Below, one piece after another: positions 25,243 to 37,896 of a stretch of DNA of 64,000 bases; the stretch's first letter is position 1; every line of letters starts with the position of its first letter. Under the pieces are notes generated by a model that worked only from the letters and a program-made list of their open reading frames with translations, was not told where the DNA came from and made no database searches. This DNA comes from Strigamia acuminata (taxonomy: Eukaryota > Arthropoda > Chilopoda > Geophilomorpha > Linotaeniidae), in contig OX442316.1 of assembly GCA_949358305.1 (NCBI GenBank), positions 6,696,001 through 6,760,000 of the forward strand. Reading direction: 5' to 3'. Position numbers and translations under genes: made by a program.

Positions 25243-28200
25243 TATTATACATATTATTATTATTATTAAATCCAAATGCTTTTATGCCAAAGGTCTATGC
25301 ATTGACGAAGTGTTGAAGACAGAAAATCTTTTCTGTGTTATTGTCTACCAATTGGATTTTTTTTTTTAAATTTGAGATCAGGTGGAAATGTGTTTAATAT
25401 TGAGTTTTGAACAAATAGTTTTGTGCACCCACAAATCGACTGCATCTGGGACCCTTTGCAATTTTGTATAATCTTGTAGCCTTTTGTCCATTTTTTTATT
25501 TTTATATAATTTTTCAAGTTTATATTAGAGTTTGCAAATAGCTTAATTGGTTATATGCAATTATGCTACTTCATTCTGCGCCAAACACACAATTTTGTAC
25601 CTTAATTACTTTTTTGAATCTATAAACCCCAAACTTCATACATTAATTTACTTGATTATGACTATTGTGCCTTCAAAGCAGAGACTTTCCATTTGGTGCA
25701 TTGCAAATAGTGAATAATAATGTGCTTTGATAATTATTTCTTATAATTAGCCAAATGGCAGCTCTGCAAATGGTCATTTTTTTAAACTTAAAATTTCCCT
25801 GCGCAAACACTCTAATATATTCTCTAGTCTTCAATATCGGTACAGACAAAATCACTTGTCTGTTCCTTTAAGAATACTTGTGGATTTTTGCATTCCAATT
25901 GAATTTTTTTAAGACTTGTCTGCTCTCTTTATTACATCGTGTAAGTTGAGGTAATGAGATCAATCTTTTTATTATTATTCTGTCCATTAAATGGTATGAG
26001 AATACAAATGTACTTAATTATTAATTGTTAGGATTTATTGTGAAAACAAACCATTCTACTGTAATTAGATGGTCCAATGACAGTGCCCTTGTTATTGTTA
26101 TCACATTTTCTACTATTGCTTGAAGGAAGAAATAAGGATAAAGTTTCAATACCCATTTTTTGTTTTTGGTTGTTGCCATGTGAAAGTATTTAAAAGATTG
26201 AAAAAAAAATTGTAATGTATACCAAATAGAATTGTTTACCTTGTTGGTCAATCCAAACGCCTTTAGATGAATATTTTACTTCCTTTTAAACTTATAATGT
26301 TTGTATTTGAACTACTGGTATAATATTACTATTGTAGCATCACAGTCTTCCAGATTCAGAAGTTTTAGCCAATTTTTCATTATAAAGTGTTCTTTACAAT
26401 TGTATTTAGATATGATAAGATTTTTATCAAAGAGAAATTGTTGATGTTTACAAATAACTCATGCTATCTATAATATGCTTTTCTTTCATAGCCTGAGTCT
26501 ATAGTTCGGAGAAATTCACTCATTCTATCTAATATTTCTTCCAGTGGCAATATTTTGTAGGCTTTATGCTGCACTTGAGTAGAACACTTCTGTGATATTT
26601 TTGCTTATAAATATTATTGGGATGTACCATATTTTATTACTACAAGAATGATCTATTTATTCTCAAAAAAATAAAAATTTTGAGTGATTAATCTTTACTT
26701 GGTTTCCTCTTTTTAAACATTTCAACACTGATATAAATAATGATGATATAATTTATCCCGTATTTATGCAAATAAAACGCCTTAAAGCAAAAATTTAAAT
26801 CAGTAAAAACACACACAGACAAAAAACATTTTTCTGTATTTTTTTTCGTGCCAAAGGATCATGTTATGACAAATTTTACTACGGCCATTATAATTTTGAG
26901 TAGATTTTTTTTTATATCCATTTAAAAGAATTTTTTAATAAAAAAAAATTTACTCATTTACATTCTGACCTTAGAAACGTTAATTTGGTATATAAATATG
27001 CAAGATTTGACAGAATTAAATACCTCGCTTCTTTATCAAAGACCAACTGAAGCTTTTTTCAAAACGCTATACACTCCGGGAGACAAATTACGAGCAGAAT
27101 TATGTAGGGGATGAGATTATTAACGCCATGCCACATGGGGAGATTACGAAAATTACTGGTACCTTGCTCGAATTTTCATTCTTGAGGTCGAATTCTAATG
27201 TCGTTGTCCCTTGTCCTATCATCTGCTGCTGTGTTCTACGAGTTTTTCGACCTTTTGAACATCATTTGACAATCAGTGGAGGTGAGTAAAATGTCTTAAT
27301 TTGTTGTTCCTCTAGAATCCATGTTGTAAACAAATTGTTTAAAAAAACATTGTGACGTTTCACACAATTCAAATGCCAAGAGAAATGTCGCAATAGATAT
27401 GCCGCGCAATGTGGGGCTTTAGTATATTAATTTTATCATTTAGAACCCTGAACATGAACAGTAACTGACCGAAACAATTTTTATTCAAAATTTTAAAAGA
27501 AATGTTTTTTTTTTTTTAAGAAAAAACATAATTGATACACTTTCTTGCAATTATTGTTCGTTGATGGTCTTATTTAAACATTCATTTTTTAATGAACTTC
27601 TTTTTTTAAACCTCATTATACTTAATTTTGCAATAAAAAGAAACTGCAAATGTTGGTAATAACGAGGACGAAAAGACAGCGTGTGAAACGTGGCCACTCA
27701 TTTGTTCCCATCGTCTGTTTTTCGAGACAACATCTAGAAAATGCGAGTAAAAATTATGACAACTGTAAACGGAATGCAGCGCTCAAAATTTTTTTTATTC
27801 AAATAAATAAAAGGAAAGGCGGGACTAACTTAGTTTCCATTTAAAAATGGAGCGACAACAAGTTGACGTTAGAAATTAGAATTGTCTACCGTTACATAGT
27901 GCTTGCTATCTCTTTCAAAGCAAAACAATTATCTTTTAAACAGCTTGTCATTTTCCATAAAAGGGCGTCTTTGTACAGACATTCCAACCCCTTCAATCCA
28001 ACCTCGCATCATCAATCTTTCTCTTTATTTTTTTTTATTACTCTCAATGACCTGCAGATTTAAAAAAAAATGCAGATAAAATCAATAGAAAAATTGATTA
28101 CAAGTCATTTCCGAGATATTTCTGGTTTTATAATTGATTCCTTCTTCAGATAAGTGTCATTAGACCTTACTTCCTTTAGCAGTTTAATATTGAGCGCAGC

Positions 28201-29273
28201 ATCAATTTATGACCAATGCAGACGTTGCAGTTTTTATGGACGTCATTTTCAGTCAATTAAGAAATCATAAACTAAGTTGTTGATGTGACAATAGATTTAG
28301 ATATATATATATATAAAAAAAAGATAAAAAAAAAAGATTGATTCAGTGGAAATAAATTACAATGGTTGAAGTGACCTTGACTTTCCACATACAGCAGCCT
28401 TGAAGAGTCATTACCAAAATGCAAACCAGGACCTGTTTTACGTGATGCAATTTGATCCCGCCCTCCTTGCGGCTTCTCCCATATGAAAATTGCCAGTGAA
28501 TAAATAAATATCAAGTGCAGGCTTTAAATCCTGATTGTATTTATGTTGTGGTCCCTTAAATGGTAAATAGTTGTTTTACACATAAGCCAACATTCGGTTG
28601 TTTGAGTAACCGTGCGTGAAAGACGTCGGTTTGAGCATTTAAATAAATTGTTTTTATTTTCATTTTTTTTTCCAGATTTAATTCGAGATGAATATGATTT
28701 GGTTGCCGCTTGAGATGTAAATGTAAATGACTTTTATATTGCGTTTTCGAGATGAAAAACATTTTTATTATTACAACTTATTGCATAATTTTCTCATAAA
28801 GTAGCTGATTTTCATGTTTGTCTTTTCAGAAATGAATATGAAATTTTGAAGAAAAAAAAATTATTTGTTTGCTTGACTGGTATCCCATTGCGTGGTGGAG
28901 TTCATTGAGCCCTGCTTTAGTTCCACTATATGACACCATCCGCGCCACCATCCACAACCCTTGAAATGAGGATCTGTCTTATTTTATCTTAAAATGTGAT
29001 GAAATCGCGAAATAAAGGTAAAAATTAACGTTTAACTTGGCATTTTAATTGCATTCAATTGCATTCAATTGATCGAGAATAATTAATATACAATATCTTG
29101 ATATATTTAAAAATATTTCTTTCCATTAATAATAATTATATTAGAAATTATACATTTTTTTTTATGCGTTTAAAAAATACAATTAGTTGTGATTCAATAA
29201 ACTTTTAAATTCAATTTAAGCAAAACTTCTGCTCGGGTAAGGCAATGCACTTAAAGCGTTCAAACTTCAAAAT
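25243..29273. other. BAMBI 3' UTR and intergenic region up to CHMP1A
   Basis: AT-rich. The first 1.4 kb look like a long 3' UTR ending near an AATAAA at about 26670. A donor-like GGAG|GTGAGT stands at about 27281 after a non-repetitive stretch, possibly a non-coding first exon, but nothing links it to a gene. The remainder shows only low-complexity runs and short unsupported frames. Confidence 0.45.
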
Positions 29274-29870
29274 TTAATTCCTCAACGCTGCCAACCGCCG
29301 ATTCAACGTATCTTCCTCACTTTTTGATCGTTCGGTCGCGGTAGTCAACACCGAAGACCCAGGATTTGCTTCGGCCAATTGATCCATGATTGCCAATCCG
29401 TTTTCGTCGGCGACTTGTTGTATCAATTTGTCCACTTGATCCTGGGGTGTTGTTAAAGTTGTCGCCGTACCCATCGAATTCTCCACCACACTCGTTCGCA
29501 CATCTAAATCTTCAAATTGTGACTCGAATTTCTCCATCACGGCCGAGATTTTCTGCAAATCCATCGAATTGAGCGCTTTATCGAGCGCTTTGACGACACC
29601 GCCCATGTTTTTGGCGACGCCTTTCATCGTGACAGCCGATTGAACTTTCGAAGTCACGGCATCGATTTTAGATGACATTCGGAGGTAGTTAAGACTTTCA
29701 TTCTTTTTCCTGATGGCATTTTCTGCGTGGATTTTCGCGCCTTCCAAGTTGCCTTTCGTCAGTGCTTTTTTCACTTTACCAGTCTGTACAGCTTGGTCTT
29801 TTTCGGCTCGTTTCGATAGTCGTTCGAGTTGCTTCGCGCAGAAACGAAGTTGAAATATCGTATCTTCCAT
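29274..29870 (-). CDS. CHMP1A: CHMP1A, ESCRT-III subunit (charged multivesicular body protein 1a)
   Basis: Single uninterrupted frame of 198 aa. The start gives [10 protein letters not shown], the expected N-terminus of the CHMP1 family, and the end RRLAALRN matches CHMP1A rather than CHMP1B. Residues 1-50 hold the basic helix 1; the middle has [35 protein letters not shown] and [11 protein letters not shown]. The C-terminal [12 protein letters not shown] is a MIM1 motif that binds MIT domains of VPS4, spastin and related proteins. The protein is cytosolic, recruited to endosomes and the midbody, and acts late in membrane scission. It lacks introns, unlike its neighbours, which may reflect an old retroposition or intron loss. 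A short upstream ATG frame (MAASSSNFTRKH) lies about 90 bp 5' of the start. Confidence 0.96.
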   Translation of the reverse strand: MEDTIFQLRFCAKQLERLSKRAEKDQAVQTGKVKKALTKGNLEGAKIHAENAIRKKNESLNYLRMSSKIDAVTSKVQSAVTMKGVAKNMGGVVKALDKALNSMDLQKISAVMEKFESQFEDLDVRTSVVENSMGTATTLTTPQDQVDKLIQQVADENGLAIMDQLAEANPGSSVLTTATERSKSEEDTLNRRLAALRN

Positions 29871-30490
29871 CTCTCGATGCCGATTAATGTAGTTGTAAGT
29901 ATAATTCGGTTCTTCAGCGAGAATTTAGTGCTTACGAGTAAAATTTGAGCTGGAAGCCGCCATTTGCAAAATAACAACTAATGACGCTCGGTTGTGAGTA
30001 ATCGCATCGTGACTAAATGTGATCAAAGTTGCAATTTAAAGTCATTAAGTGTTATATACGTGGCTTGGCAATTTAAAAAGTTAGTTTTATCTTTTTTTTC
30101 ATGCTGTACGATCAATGTTTAAAAACAAGTATAAATACAGTAGTTTATGGCTTTGCTCGCGAGATGTCGCTAGGAACTATACTCTTGGACCATTGCTCAG
30201 AAGACGAAAATGCTATCTCACAAAGTGCGAAGTTCAATCCATTCACCCAAAGCATGAAAATTGTGCAGTAATTTCTTTGATTTGAAGGAAAAGCAGAAAA
30301 TAGGCCACAATCGAATGTTTCAAAGTTCAAAGTAAGTGAAATTCTGAACAAACAAATCTTTTTTTTTTTAATTTTGTAATCTGTGTATCGGAACTTTTCA
30401 TTTTGACATTTAGCGTCATGTTGCAATTTCTTTTGCTGTTGTTGACCTTTTTCTTTCTGGAATTGATGCAGACGGAATAATTGAATAAGA
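29871..30490. promoter_or_regulatory. Divergent intergenic region between CHMP1A and the first transporter gene
   Basis: The two genes face away from each other with 620 bp between start codons, so 5' UTRs and promoters of both must lie here. A GGCGGC-containing stretch near 29955-29965 is the only GC-rich point. No TATA-type element can be assigned with confidence. Confidence 0.4.
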
Positions 30491-33400
30491 ATGAAGGACA
30501 ATTCTGTTAGCAAGAAGCTTAAGCTTGAAAGCAACGATGTAAATAAATCAACGGTAAGTCAATTGATGATTTTACTATTTTCCTGATTTATTTTTCATGC
30601 ATTTTAATTGCATTATTTTACATTTTTACTAAAGAAAAACAACTGGTCCAAGCGCCAATGGTTGGTTTTAGTTACAACAACTTCAGCAACTCTTGGATGC
30701 GCAATTTGTATTTCTTTACAAGCACCTTTCTTTCCTGCAGAGGTTTGTTTGCGAGTAGATTAAAATTATAGATTTATTTAATGTATTGTGACTCTTGATT
30801 TTTTTTTAGGCTGAACGCAAACATGTGTCGTCAACTGTGTACGGATTTGTTTTTGGTGTTTATTCGTTGACGGTTTTTCTAATAGCGCCAATAATCGGAA
30901 AATATGTAAGAAAATTTTTTTTTTAAATAATATTATTTTAGTATATGAAATCTACGTATTTATTGTTTATAATTAGATAGAGAAAATAGGACCGTTGTTT
31001 TTATTAAATTCGGGCACTTTTTTAACTGCCTCGTGCTGCATATTATTTGGGTATACAGCTATAAGAGATCTGCCTTTAAATATCACTCAAATTACTCGTT
31101 TCTAGTGTTCTCGACAAAATAAAATCCGACTCTTCATTTATTACATTTGCATTCATTGTACGAATCATTGAGGCAACTGGAGAAGCAGCTGTCATAACAT
31201 CGAGTTTTTCAATAGCAGCGCAAACATTTCCAGCAGAAATAAACAAAGCATTTGTGCGTAATTATGCGTATATTCAACATACACTGTGACATAATCGGTA
31301 TTTGTGTACAAAGGCTTTTTTACGAGCAGCGTTTGGTGTTGGACTAACGATAGGTCCAACTGTTGGAGGATTATTATATGAAGTTAAAAAATAGATTATT
31401 TTTTTTTTATATAAAATTGATATAAAATTATTGTTTGTCTTTTAAAGGCGGGAGGTTACACTTTACCATTTGCATGTATGGGTGGTCTTTTGCTAGCGAT
31501 AGCACTGGTCAATATATCATTATTTTGGTCCGATAATGGTTAGTGTAGTGACTAAATAAGTGAAATTTAATTTAGTAAGTTTTTTTTTAGAGGAGTATGT
31601 TAGTACTCGCGAATCAAGTAATATTATGCAAGCTTTGTCAATACCAACTGTGAGTTTGTGTATGATAGCAACGTGCATTGCTGCAACGAGCATTGGGTTT
31701 ATTGAGACTACGCTTGAACCACACTTAAGACAAGTAAACGAGTGAAATATAAACCGTAATATTTTTAATTATTTTCTGTTTTATTTCAGTTTAAAGTGTC
31801 TGCAGTTGTTGTTGGTTTTGCTTTTCTCACTACTGCAGCCTCAGAGGCAATTAGTTATGGTTTTTTAGGTTGGTTCGCCGACCAGAAGGTGATTAGAAAT
31901 AACTTTTATTTATTATAAAGTGAGTTTTAATTTTTTTTTATTTTAAAAAATGTAAAAAGCAATATCTTAAGCCAATTATAGCATCGGGGCACTTTTTACT
32001 CGGTATTACATTTCTGTTAGTTGGCCCAGCACCATTTATTCCAGTTGAGAGGTGACGTTTGAATTTCTCATTTATTTGTTACAGTGTAGGCTGCGTAGCC
32101 CGGACATAGGACGGGACCCAGAAACTTGTCCGATCGTCCATTCTGTAGGGCCTACCGTACTGCCTTGAATAACGGCCGGGCGTAATTAAGCGCCGGCTCT
32201 TGATTAAGCGCCGGCCAACCGCCAGCCGAAAAACTAATAAGCGCCGGCCCCGAATAAACGCCGGACGTGTTTAAACGCCGGGTTAACCGGAAAATATGTT
32301 AAAAACGTATGAATACGTATGAATAATGATGCTGCTACAATTGTTGGCACTGCTAATGCAGGTGCCTTCTCGGTTTGTGATGGTTTGCTCGATAAATGGA
32401 ACTAGTAGATTTACTTAAAAGTAATAATAATAAATAAAAATAAAAATTCGTTCAACAAAATTTATTTTCAACTTTTTTTTTTGGATAGAGGCCTGGCTTG
32501 AATAATCGCCTGGTTTTGAATAAGCGCCTGGCGGGTGAGTTGAAAAAAAAAAACGCCCGGGCCCTTATTCAAGGCAGTACGGTATACACACTCTGGTCCG
32601 GACAAATGGCACATGTCCGGACTAGAGAGTTAAAGAAAATCAATTTCTGCTACATTAAAACAATACAAAAATGCCGATTTTCTAATGAAACAAATTAGAA
32701 AAAGAATTAAAAACACTAAAATTTTAATAAGATTTTAATTTATTGTAGGTTCACAAGGGTTGGAAAAGGAAATTTGCGTTAAAGGTACCGTTGCGCCATG
32801 TGCACATATGTTACGTCATGTCCACGTTCGTGAACACATGCAACAGTACCTTTTCCAACCTTTTCCCACCCTTGTAAACATGCAATAAATTAAATTTTTA
32901 TTTTAGTGTTTTTAATTTTTTTTCTAATTTGTTTCATTAGAAAATCGGCATTTTTGGTTTTTGTCCGGACTACACAGCGATTTTTGCCTATACGGGACGC
33001 ATCGCTTAGTCCGGATTCCGGAAGGGGGAGCTGTCCGGACCACAGAGCAAATTTAGCATTGCTCCTGATTGGTTGGGTCCGGGCTTCGGCAAACTTGTCC
33101 AGACCACACAGATGTCCGGTCGGTACTATGTCCGGGCTACGCAGCCTACACTAATTAATTTTTTTAAATAAAAAAAAGATTTCTACATTTTGCAGTGAAT
33201 TCTGGATGACCATTGTGGCTATGGCATTTCATGGATTAGGCTTAGGGGCAGTGTTTTTGGCTACTCATGTGGAAGCTCTCCAATCATCAATGTAAGTATT
33301 GTCTTGAAAATAATTTAAATATATTGAACATTAAAAATTCCTGTAGATTGAATGGATTTTCTGATTCATTTCAAACTTATGGAATGATATCTGGCATTTG

Positions 33401-33734
33401 GGCGGCGTTCTTTGAGTTGGGGTGAGTGAATTTATCAGTTTTTGTTAATTTTTGTGGCAGAAATTTAAAAGAGATTTTTTTTTTCGACACTAGGCATTTT
33501 ATAGGGCCATCAGTAAGTGGAGTTCTTTTGGATATGCTAGGTTTTCGACTTGCCACTCTGATTCCACTGTCTGTTCAACTAACATTGGTATAAATTCAAT
33601 CGGAACGAAAAATTGGGCTTATGAACAAATTTGTTTATTTTTATTATAAGGTGGTTGCAAACATGTTTTATTATTTTGTCTACGACGTACCCAGGAGAAA
33701 AATTGAACGTCAGGACGATTTAAGTTCATCTTGA
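30491..33734 (+). CDS. SLC18B1-like MFS transporter, array copy 1
   Basis: Fourteen exons, 443 aa: 30491-30553, 30635-30742, 30810-30905, 30977-31050, 31106-31253, 31314-31382, 31448-31538, 31591-31733, 31790-31888, 31960-32051, 33196-33291, 33347-33421, 33494-33587, 33651-33734. It is a 12-helix major-facilitator protein. Family signs are APFFPAEAE in the first luminal loop, FGVLDKIKS after helix 3, the antiporter motif C GLTIGPTVGG in helix 5, and FELGHFIGPSVSG in the last bundle. These match SLC18B1, a vesicular polyamine/proton exchanger in mammals. The substrate here is inferred, not shown. The start ATG opens a 21-residue hydrophilic N-terminus, longer than in the other copies. Intron 10 is 1.14 kb because of inserted repeats; all others are under 100 bp. 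AATAAA follows at about 33739. Confidence 0.88.
32083..33152. mobile_element. Foldback (long inverted-repeat) element in intron 10 of copy 1
   Basis: The ends are exact inverted repeats of 27 bp: 32083-32109 begins AGTGTAGGCTGCGTAGCC and 33126-33152 is its reverse complement. The inner arms also fold: 32670-32747 and 32883-32955 are near-complementary, including the AATGAAACAAATTAG core. Subterminal GTCCGGAC-type motifs recur on both sides. No transposase frame is visible, so it is non-autonomous. I could not find a clear target-site duplication. It accounts for nearly the whole length of this intron. Confidence 0.75.
32155..32582. mobile_element. TA-flanked MITE-like element nested in the foldback element
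   Basis: Left end CCGTACTGCCTTGAATAA and its exact inverted copy at the right end give an 18-bp terminal repeat, and TA dinucleotides border both ends (32153-32154, 32583-32584). The interior contains several irregular AATAAGCGCCGG-type repeats on the left and their CCTGG variants on the right. The TA flanks are typical of Tc1/mariner-type insertion. It interrupts the left arm of the larger foldback element, so it inserted later. Confidence 0.7.
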
Positions 33735-34457
33735 ATCAATAAAATTGGGAACAAGAATTGAATTGAACATTTGGGCAATTAGTGATCACGAATGGAGAGA
33801 TGAGATGAGAACAAGTTATTCGTAATGAAATGTTTGCTGTTAATTATTATTATTATTGTTTGTTGATATTTTATATTCAATTTTTTAATTTTTTTATTAA
33901 GTTATTAATTAAAAAATTCTAAATTATGTGATGGCACTTATTTTAATTTTAAATACTGGTAATTTTATTATGTCACATTTCTGGATCAAAGTTGGAATGG
34001 CTTCGCTGCACTGCTCGAAGATTTTTCTGTTTGAAAAAGAAAAAAGTACTACGAAAGTTTATTTTTTATTGCGAATGCCACTTCTACATTTCTTCATCAA
34101 CGGAAGTATCTTTTCCTTTTGGCATTTATTTACAGATTAACTTGCTGAGTAAAGCTAAAGGCGAAAAGTACATAAATTGTTATAAAATTTCATGCCATGC
34201 TTATATGAAAAAGTAAGTAAACACTGCACAACACCGTAGATTAATTTACAACAACAATTAATTTTTGTGCAATATTTCTTTAAACTTGCACGTTAGGTGG
34301 CACAAATAATATAAGACTCTTAATATTGCATTTAATTTCCATTTTTTCCAATTATTGGAATCAGATATCTACTTATTAACGACAAAAGTTGTTTGTAGCT
34401 TTTTTCATATACACAGATACTCCGTTGCTGCAATTAGTACTGTATACATCTGTTGTC
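33735..34457. other. Spacer between transporter copies 1 and 2
   Basis: No gene. From about 33950 to 34457 it is similar to 40725-41370, the spacer before copy 4, sharing GGAATGGCTTC/AGAATGGCTTC, ATCAACGGAAGT, TTTTTGTGCAAT and AATTATTGGAATCA blocks in the same order. The shared block probably includes the promoter of the downstream copy. Confidence 0.6.
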
Positions 34458-37258
34458 ATGCTGCATGTATTTAAGAGCGATAATGTAACTGAATTACAAG
34501 TAAGTATGTTCGCTATCAACATTTATTGTACTTAATGCGGTTTTTAACGTTCAAATGTGTTTTCATATACTTTTAAAACGAAAATATTATTTGAATAGAA
34601 AAACGTTTGGTTTAAACGGCAATGGATGGTCTTAATTGCAACATCTACATCAACATTTGGATGTGCAATTAGTTTGTCTTTGCTAGCACCTTTCTTTCCT
34701 GCAGAGGTCTGTTGAATGGTTTACCTGCTATAGCCGAATTTTTTATTTTATTCTCTTTGTAGGCCGAACTCAAACATGTACGGTCATCTGTTTATGGCTT
34801 TGTTTATGGAGCTTCTTCATTCGCGATTTTAATAACGGCACCACTGTTGGGAAAATATGTAAGGTAGAGAATACATTTGTCAATGATATTTATTAAAAAT
34901 GCTAACTATTAAAAACAGATGGGCGAAATAGGACCTTTGTTTCTGCTAAACTCGGGCACTTTTGTCGCTTCTTCGTGCTGCACATTATTTGGGTATGTGA
35001 TAGCGTATGTACCGTATTAGCCCACTTTGGTGGACATGCCCTAAAATGTTAGTTTGACCACGAACCAAGGATAACATGGACATGTATCCATGAGTTATTT
35101 CCTATTGATTCGTTGTTCTGTATGCTGATTGGATGACAGCAATCACGTGTCATGCATTGCTTGCCAACTAAGCATGTTTGTTACCTATTGTCATTCCAGA
35201 AAATAGTGCGGCCGTATCGGTGTAAAAACGCACTGAACATGTGAATATGTGTCCATATCTTTGGTTCGTGGTTTGACCTGGTCTATGGGGATTTGATTGG
35301 TTAGTCTTTTTTAAAAGTCGAATTATCCGGCACCCTGGTCGGACGCTCGGTTTTAGGACTTGCCCGCCAAAGTTTGGTAAAACGGTAAAATATTCTGGTT
35401 TAAGTTCAGTAATCCAATCCAACTTATTTGAAACTCCTCATAGAGTAATCGACAAAATGAAATCCGTTTCATCGTTTATTATATTCGCAGTCATTATACG
35501 GATTTTAGAGGCAACAGGAAGAGCAGCAGCTTTGATATCGAGTTATTCATTAGTAGCTCAAACATTTCCTGAAGACATAAGCAAAGCAATTGTACGTACG
35601 AGTACAGTAAATGTGTAATATTGCTCCAACTTTGTAATGCATCTTAATGTTTATTTGATTAGGCTTTTCTACAAGCACTATATGGAATTGGATTAGGTAT
35701 AGGGCCAGCAATTGGGGGATCGTTGTACCAAGTGAGTATCTGTAATTTCATTTTGGTTCTCAATCTGATCTCCTCAGTCCTCACGTGTAAAGGTTGGTGG
35801 TTTTACTACGCCATTTGTTTGTATGGGCGGTCTTTTGCTAGTAACAACTGCAATCAATACATTAATGTTTTGGTCTGACAATGGTAGATATAATGTTTAT
35901 ATTGATTGAAATATTATTTTATTACTATATCTGATGTTTTGGTCATAGTAAAATACACACAATTTGTTAAAACAACAAATATTTCGCAAGTTTTATCCGT
36001 ACCCGGTGTGACTTTGAGTATGATATCAGTTACGGTATATGCTTTCAGCTTTGGATTTTTTGAAACAATGCTGGAACCTCATTTAAGACAAGTACATTAT
36101 AACAACAATGTAACCACTATTTTGATAATTTGCTATCGTTGTATTATAGTTCAATGTGACACCATTTGTTGTTGGTTTGACTTTTCTCACTTCAGCTATC
36201 TCAGGAACTGTTTCTTATTACTTCATAGCAAGGTTTATTCATAAAAAGGTAATTTACAAAGCAAACAAGCACACATTTTGAGTTTCACAACATAATTACT
36301 TAATTTCAGGGGGTGAAAACTCCCTAGGGAAAGCATTTAAAGATCACCACATATTTTATGTTGTGACTTTTAATTTTTACTTCTTTTTTAAATGTAATAG
36401 AAATACCTTAAGCTAGTTATTGCATCGGGACAATGTTTAATTTGCATTGCATACCTAGTAATTGGCCCAGCACCATTTATTCCATTTGCTGGGTAAGGTT
36501 TGAGTTTACAATTGAGAATTTTTGGTTTTAAACAATCTTCTTTCATTGCAGCAAATACTGGATGAGCATCGTAGCTATGTTGTTTAACGGATTTGGTGCA
36601 GCCATAATTTCATTGACCACCCGAGTGGAAACACTTCAAGCATTATTGTAAATGATATTTTGAAAATTTTTTCAACTTATAATTTTAAATTACATGAATT
36701 TACTTAGACTGAATGGTTTTCCTGACTCATTTCAAACGTATGGGCCGATAATTGGGCTTTGGGATGCGTTTTTTCAGATTGGGTAAGTTTTGTATCTTGC
36801 CCAAAGATGCAGGATGTCTTGGCATCCTGCATCTTGCATCCTGCATGATGCCTTATACATTGTATTGCTAACAACACAATGTAATTTCCTAAAGTGCTCA
36901 AACCTGCATAATTTCTTGTGGTGCAAATACACCACAGTAAGTTGAATTTAAGATTTACTCTTTTTATAACAAAATTTAAAGAATGATTTGATTTGTTATC
37001 AGAAATTTTACAGGACCAGCAGTAAGTGGAATTATTTATGATCATCTAGGTTTTCGAGTTGCTAGTCAGATTCCAATGTGTCTTCTACTAATAATGGTAA
37101 CCATAATATGCAATGTGAATCACGAGTTGGTAAGAAATGTTTTCTTTTTTAACTTACAGGTGGTTGCTAACACGTTTTATTATTTTGTGTACGACGTGCC
37201 TAGAATAAAATTGGACTGTTGCTCAACTTCGGTTCATCACGAATTGAATAAGAATTAA
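34458..37258 (+). CDS. SLC18B1-like MFS transporter, array copy 2 (most divergent)
   Basis: Fourteen exons, 441 aa: 34458-34499, 34599-34706, 34763-34858, 34919-34992, 35444-35591, 35663-35731, 35793-35883, 35949-36091, 36150-36248, 36401-36492, 36552-36647, 36708-36782, 37003-37096, 37160-37258. Exons 2-13 have exactly the lengths of copy 1. The frame is intact, so the gene looks functional despite divergence. Where other copies read EATGEAAVMTSSYS this one reads EATGRAAALISSYS, replacing an acidic residue in helix 4 by arginine. The helix-5 motif is GLGIGPAIGG. The C-terminus (CCSTSVHHELNKN) differs from the serine-rich ends of the other copies. Substrate specificity may therefore have shifted. 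Introns 4 (451 bp) and 12 (220 bp) are enlarged by repeats. Confidence 0.87.
35012..35385. mobile_element. TA-flanked inverted-repeat (MITE-like) element in intron 4 of copy 2
   Basis: The left end CCGTATTAGCCCACTTTGG is mirrored imperfectly at the right end (CCGTTTTACCAAACTTTGG when reversed), with TA on each side. Internally, ACCACGAACCAAGGATA near 35058 is mirrored by a matching block near 35248-35275. No coding frame. Its first bases, CCGTAYT, match those of the nested element in copy 1, suggesting related families. Confidence 0.6.
36804..36835. repeat. Perfect 13-bp-stem hairpin in intron 12 of copy 2
   Basis: AAGATGCAGGATG, a 6-base loop, then its exact reverse complement. Further CATCCTGCAT units follow directly up to about 36850. 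Likely a short palindromic repeat; no promoter or RNA gene context seen. Confidence 0.55.
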
Positions 37259-37896
37259 CTATATATGTGTGTCTGACACGTGTTTTGTTTCAAAATATTG
37301 TTAACAGTCAGCAATTCTGTTTATTTCTATGTTATTAATTGTTTTGGCTTTTGGAGTTGGATGGAGCTGAATATTTATGAGTGACACAGTCCCATCTCAA
37401 CTTTCTTAGCGCATGTGATGCGGAATTCAGTTTGGATTTATTTGTACAAATAAATTTTTCTATAAAACACAGCTTGGTGCCCGAGTGTTATTGCAATTAG
37501 GTCAACACTCATTCTACTGCAAGTGACAGATAAGATCTCGCAAAAAGATCTGGCTTGTGAGCTGACAGAATTGTCTTTACAATCACTCATAACGCTCGGT
37601 ATATTTCCACTGATAATTTTGGAATTTTTTTTATCGAATACTAGAACCAGAGCTCAATGATTTCACATCCAGCTCGCCAATAGCAAACAATACTGTAAGT
37701 TTTAGTGATCGAGGTGAAATATGTCAGTTTGAGGAAAATTTACTTTAAATTTAGTTATTTACCGTAGTTATTTTCTCTTTCACGTAACATGTAGCATATT
37801 CTACGCTTATCAACTACTTATGCAGCTTTGTTTTTGCCATTTACAGTTTTTGCCATTTACAGTTTTTGTTTCTGCAATTATTACAATTCTTTTGTC
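37259..37896. other. Spacer between transporter copies 2 and 3
   Basis: No gene seen. It contains an AATAAA near 37449 that fits the 3' end of copy 2 and a short direct duplication of TTTTTGCCATTTACAG around 37834-37865 just before the start of copy 3. It differs from the spacer shared by copies 1-2 and 3-4. Confidence 0.5.
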
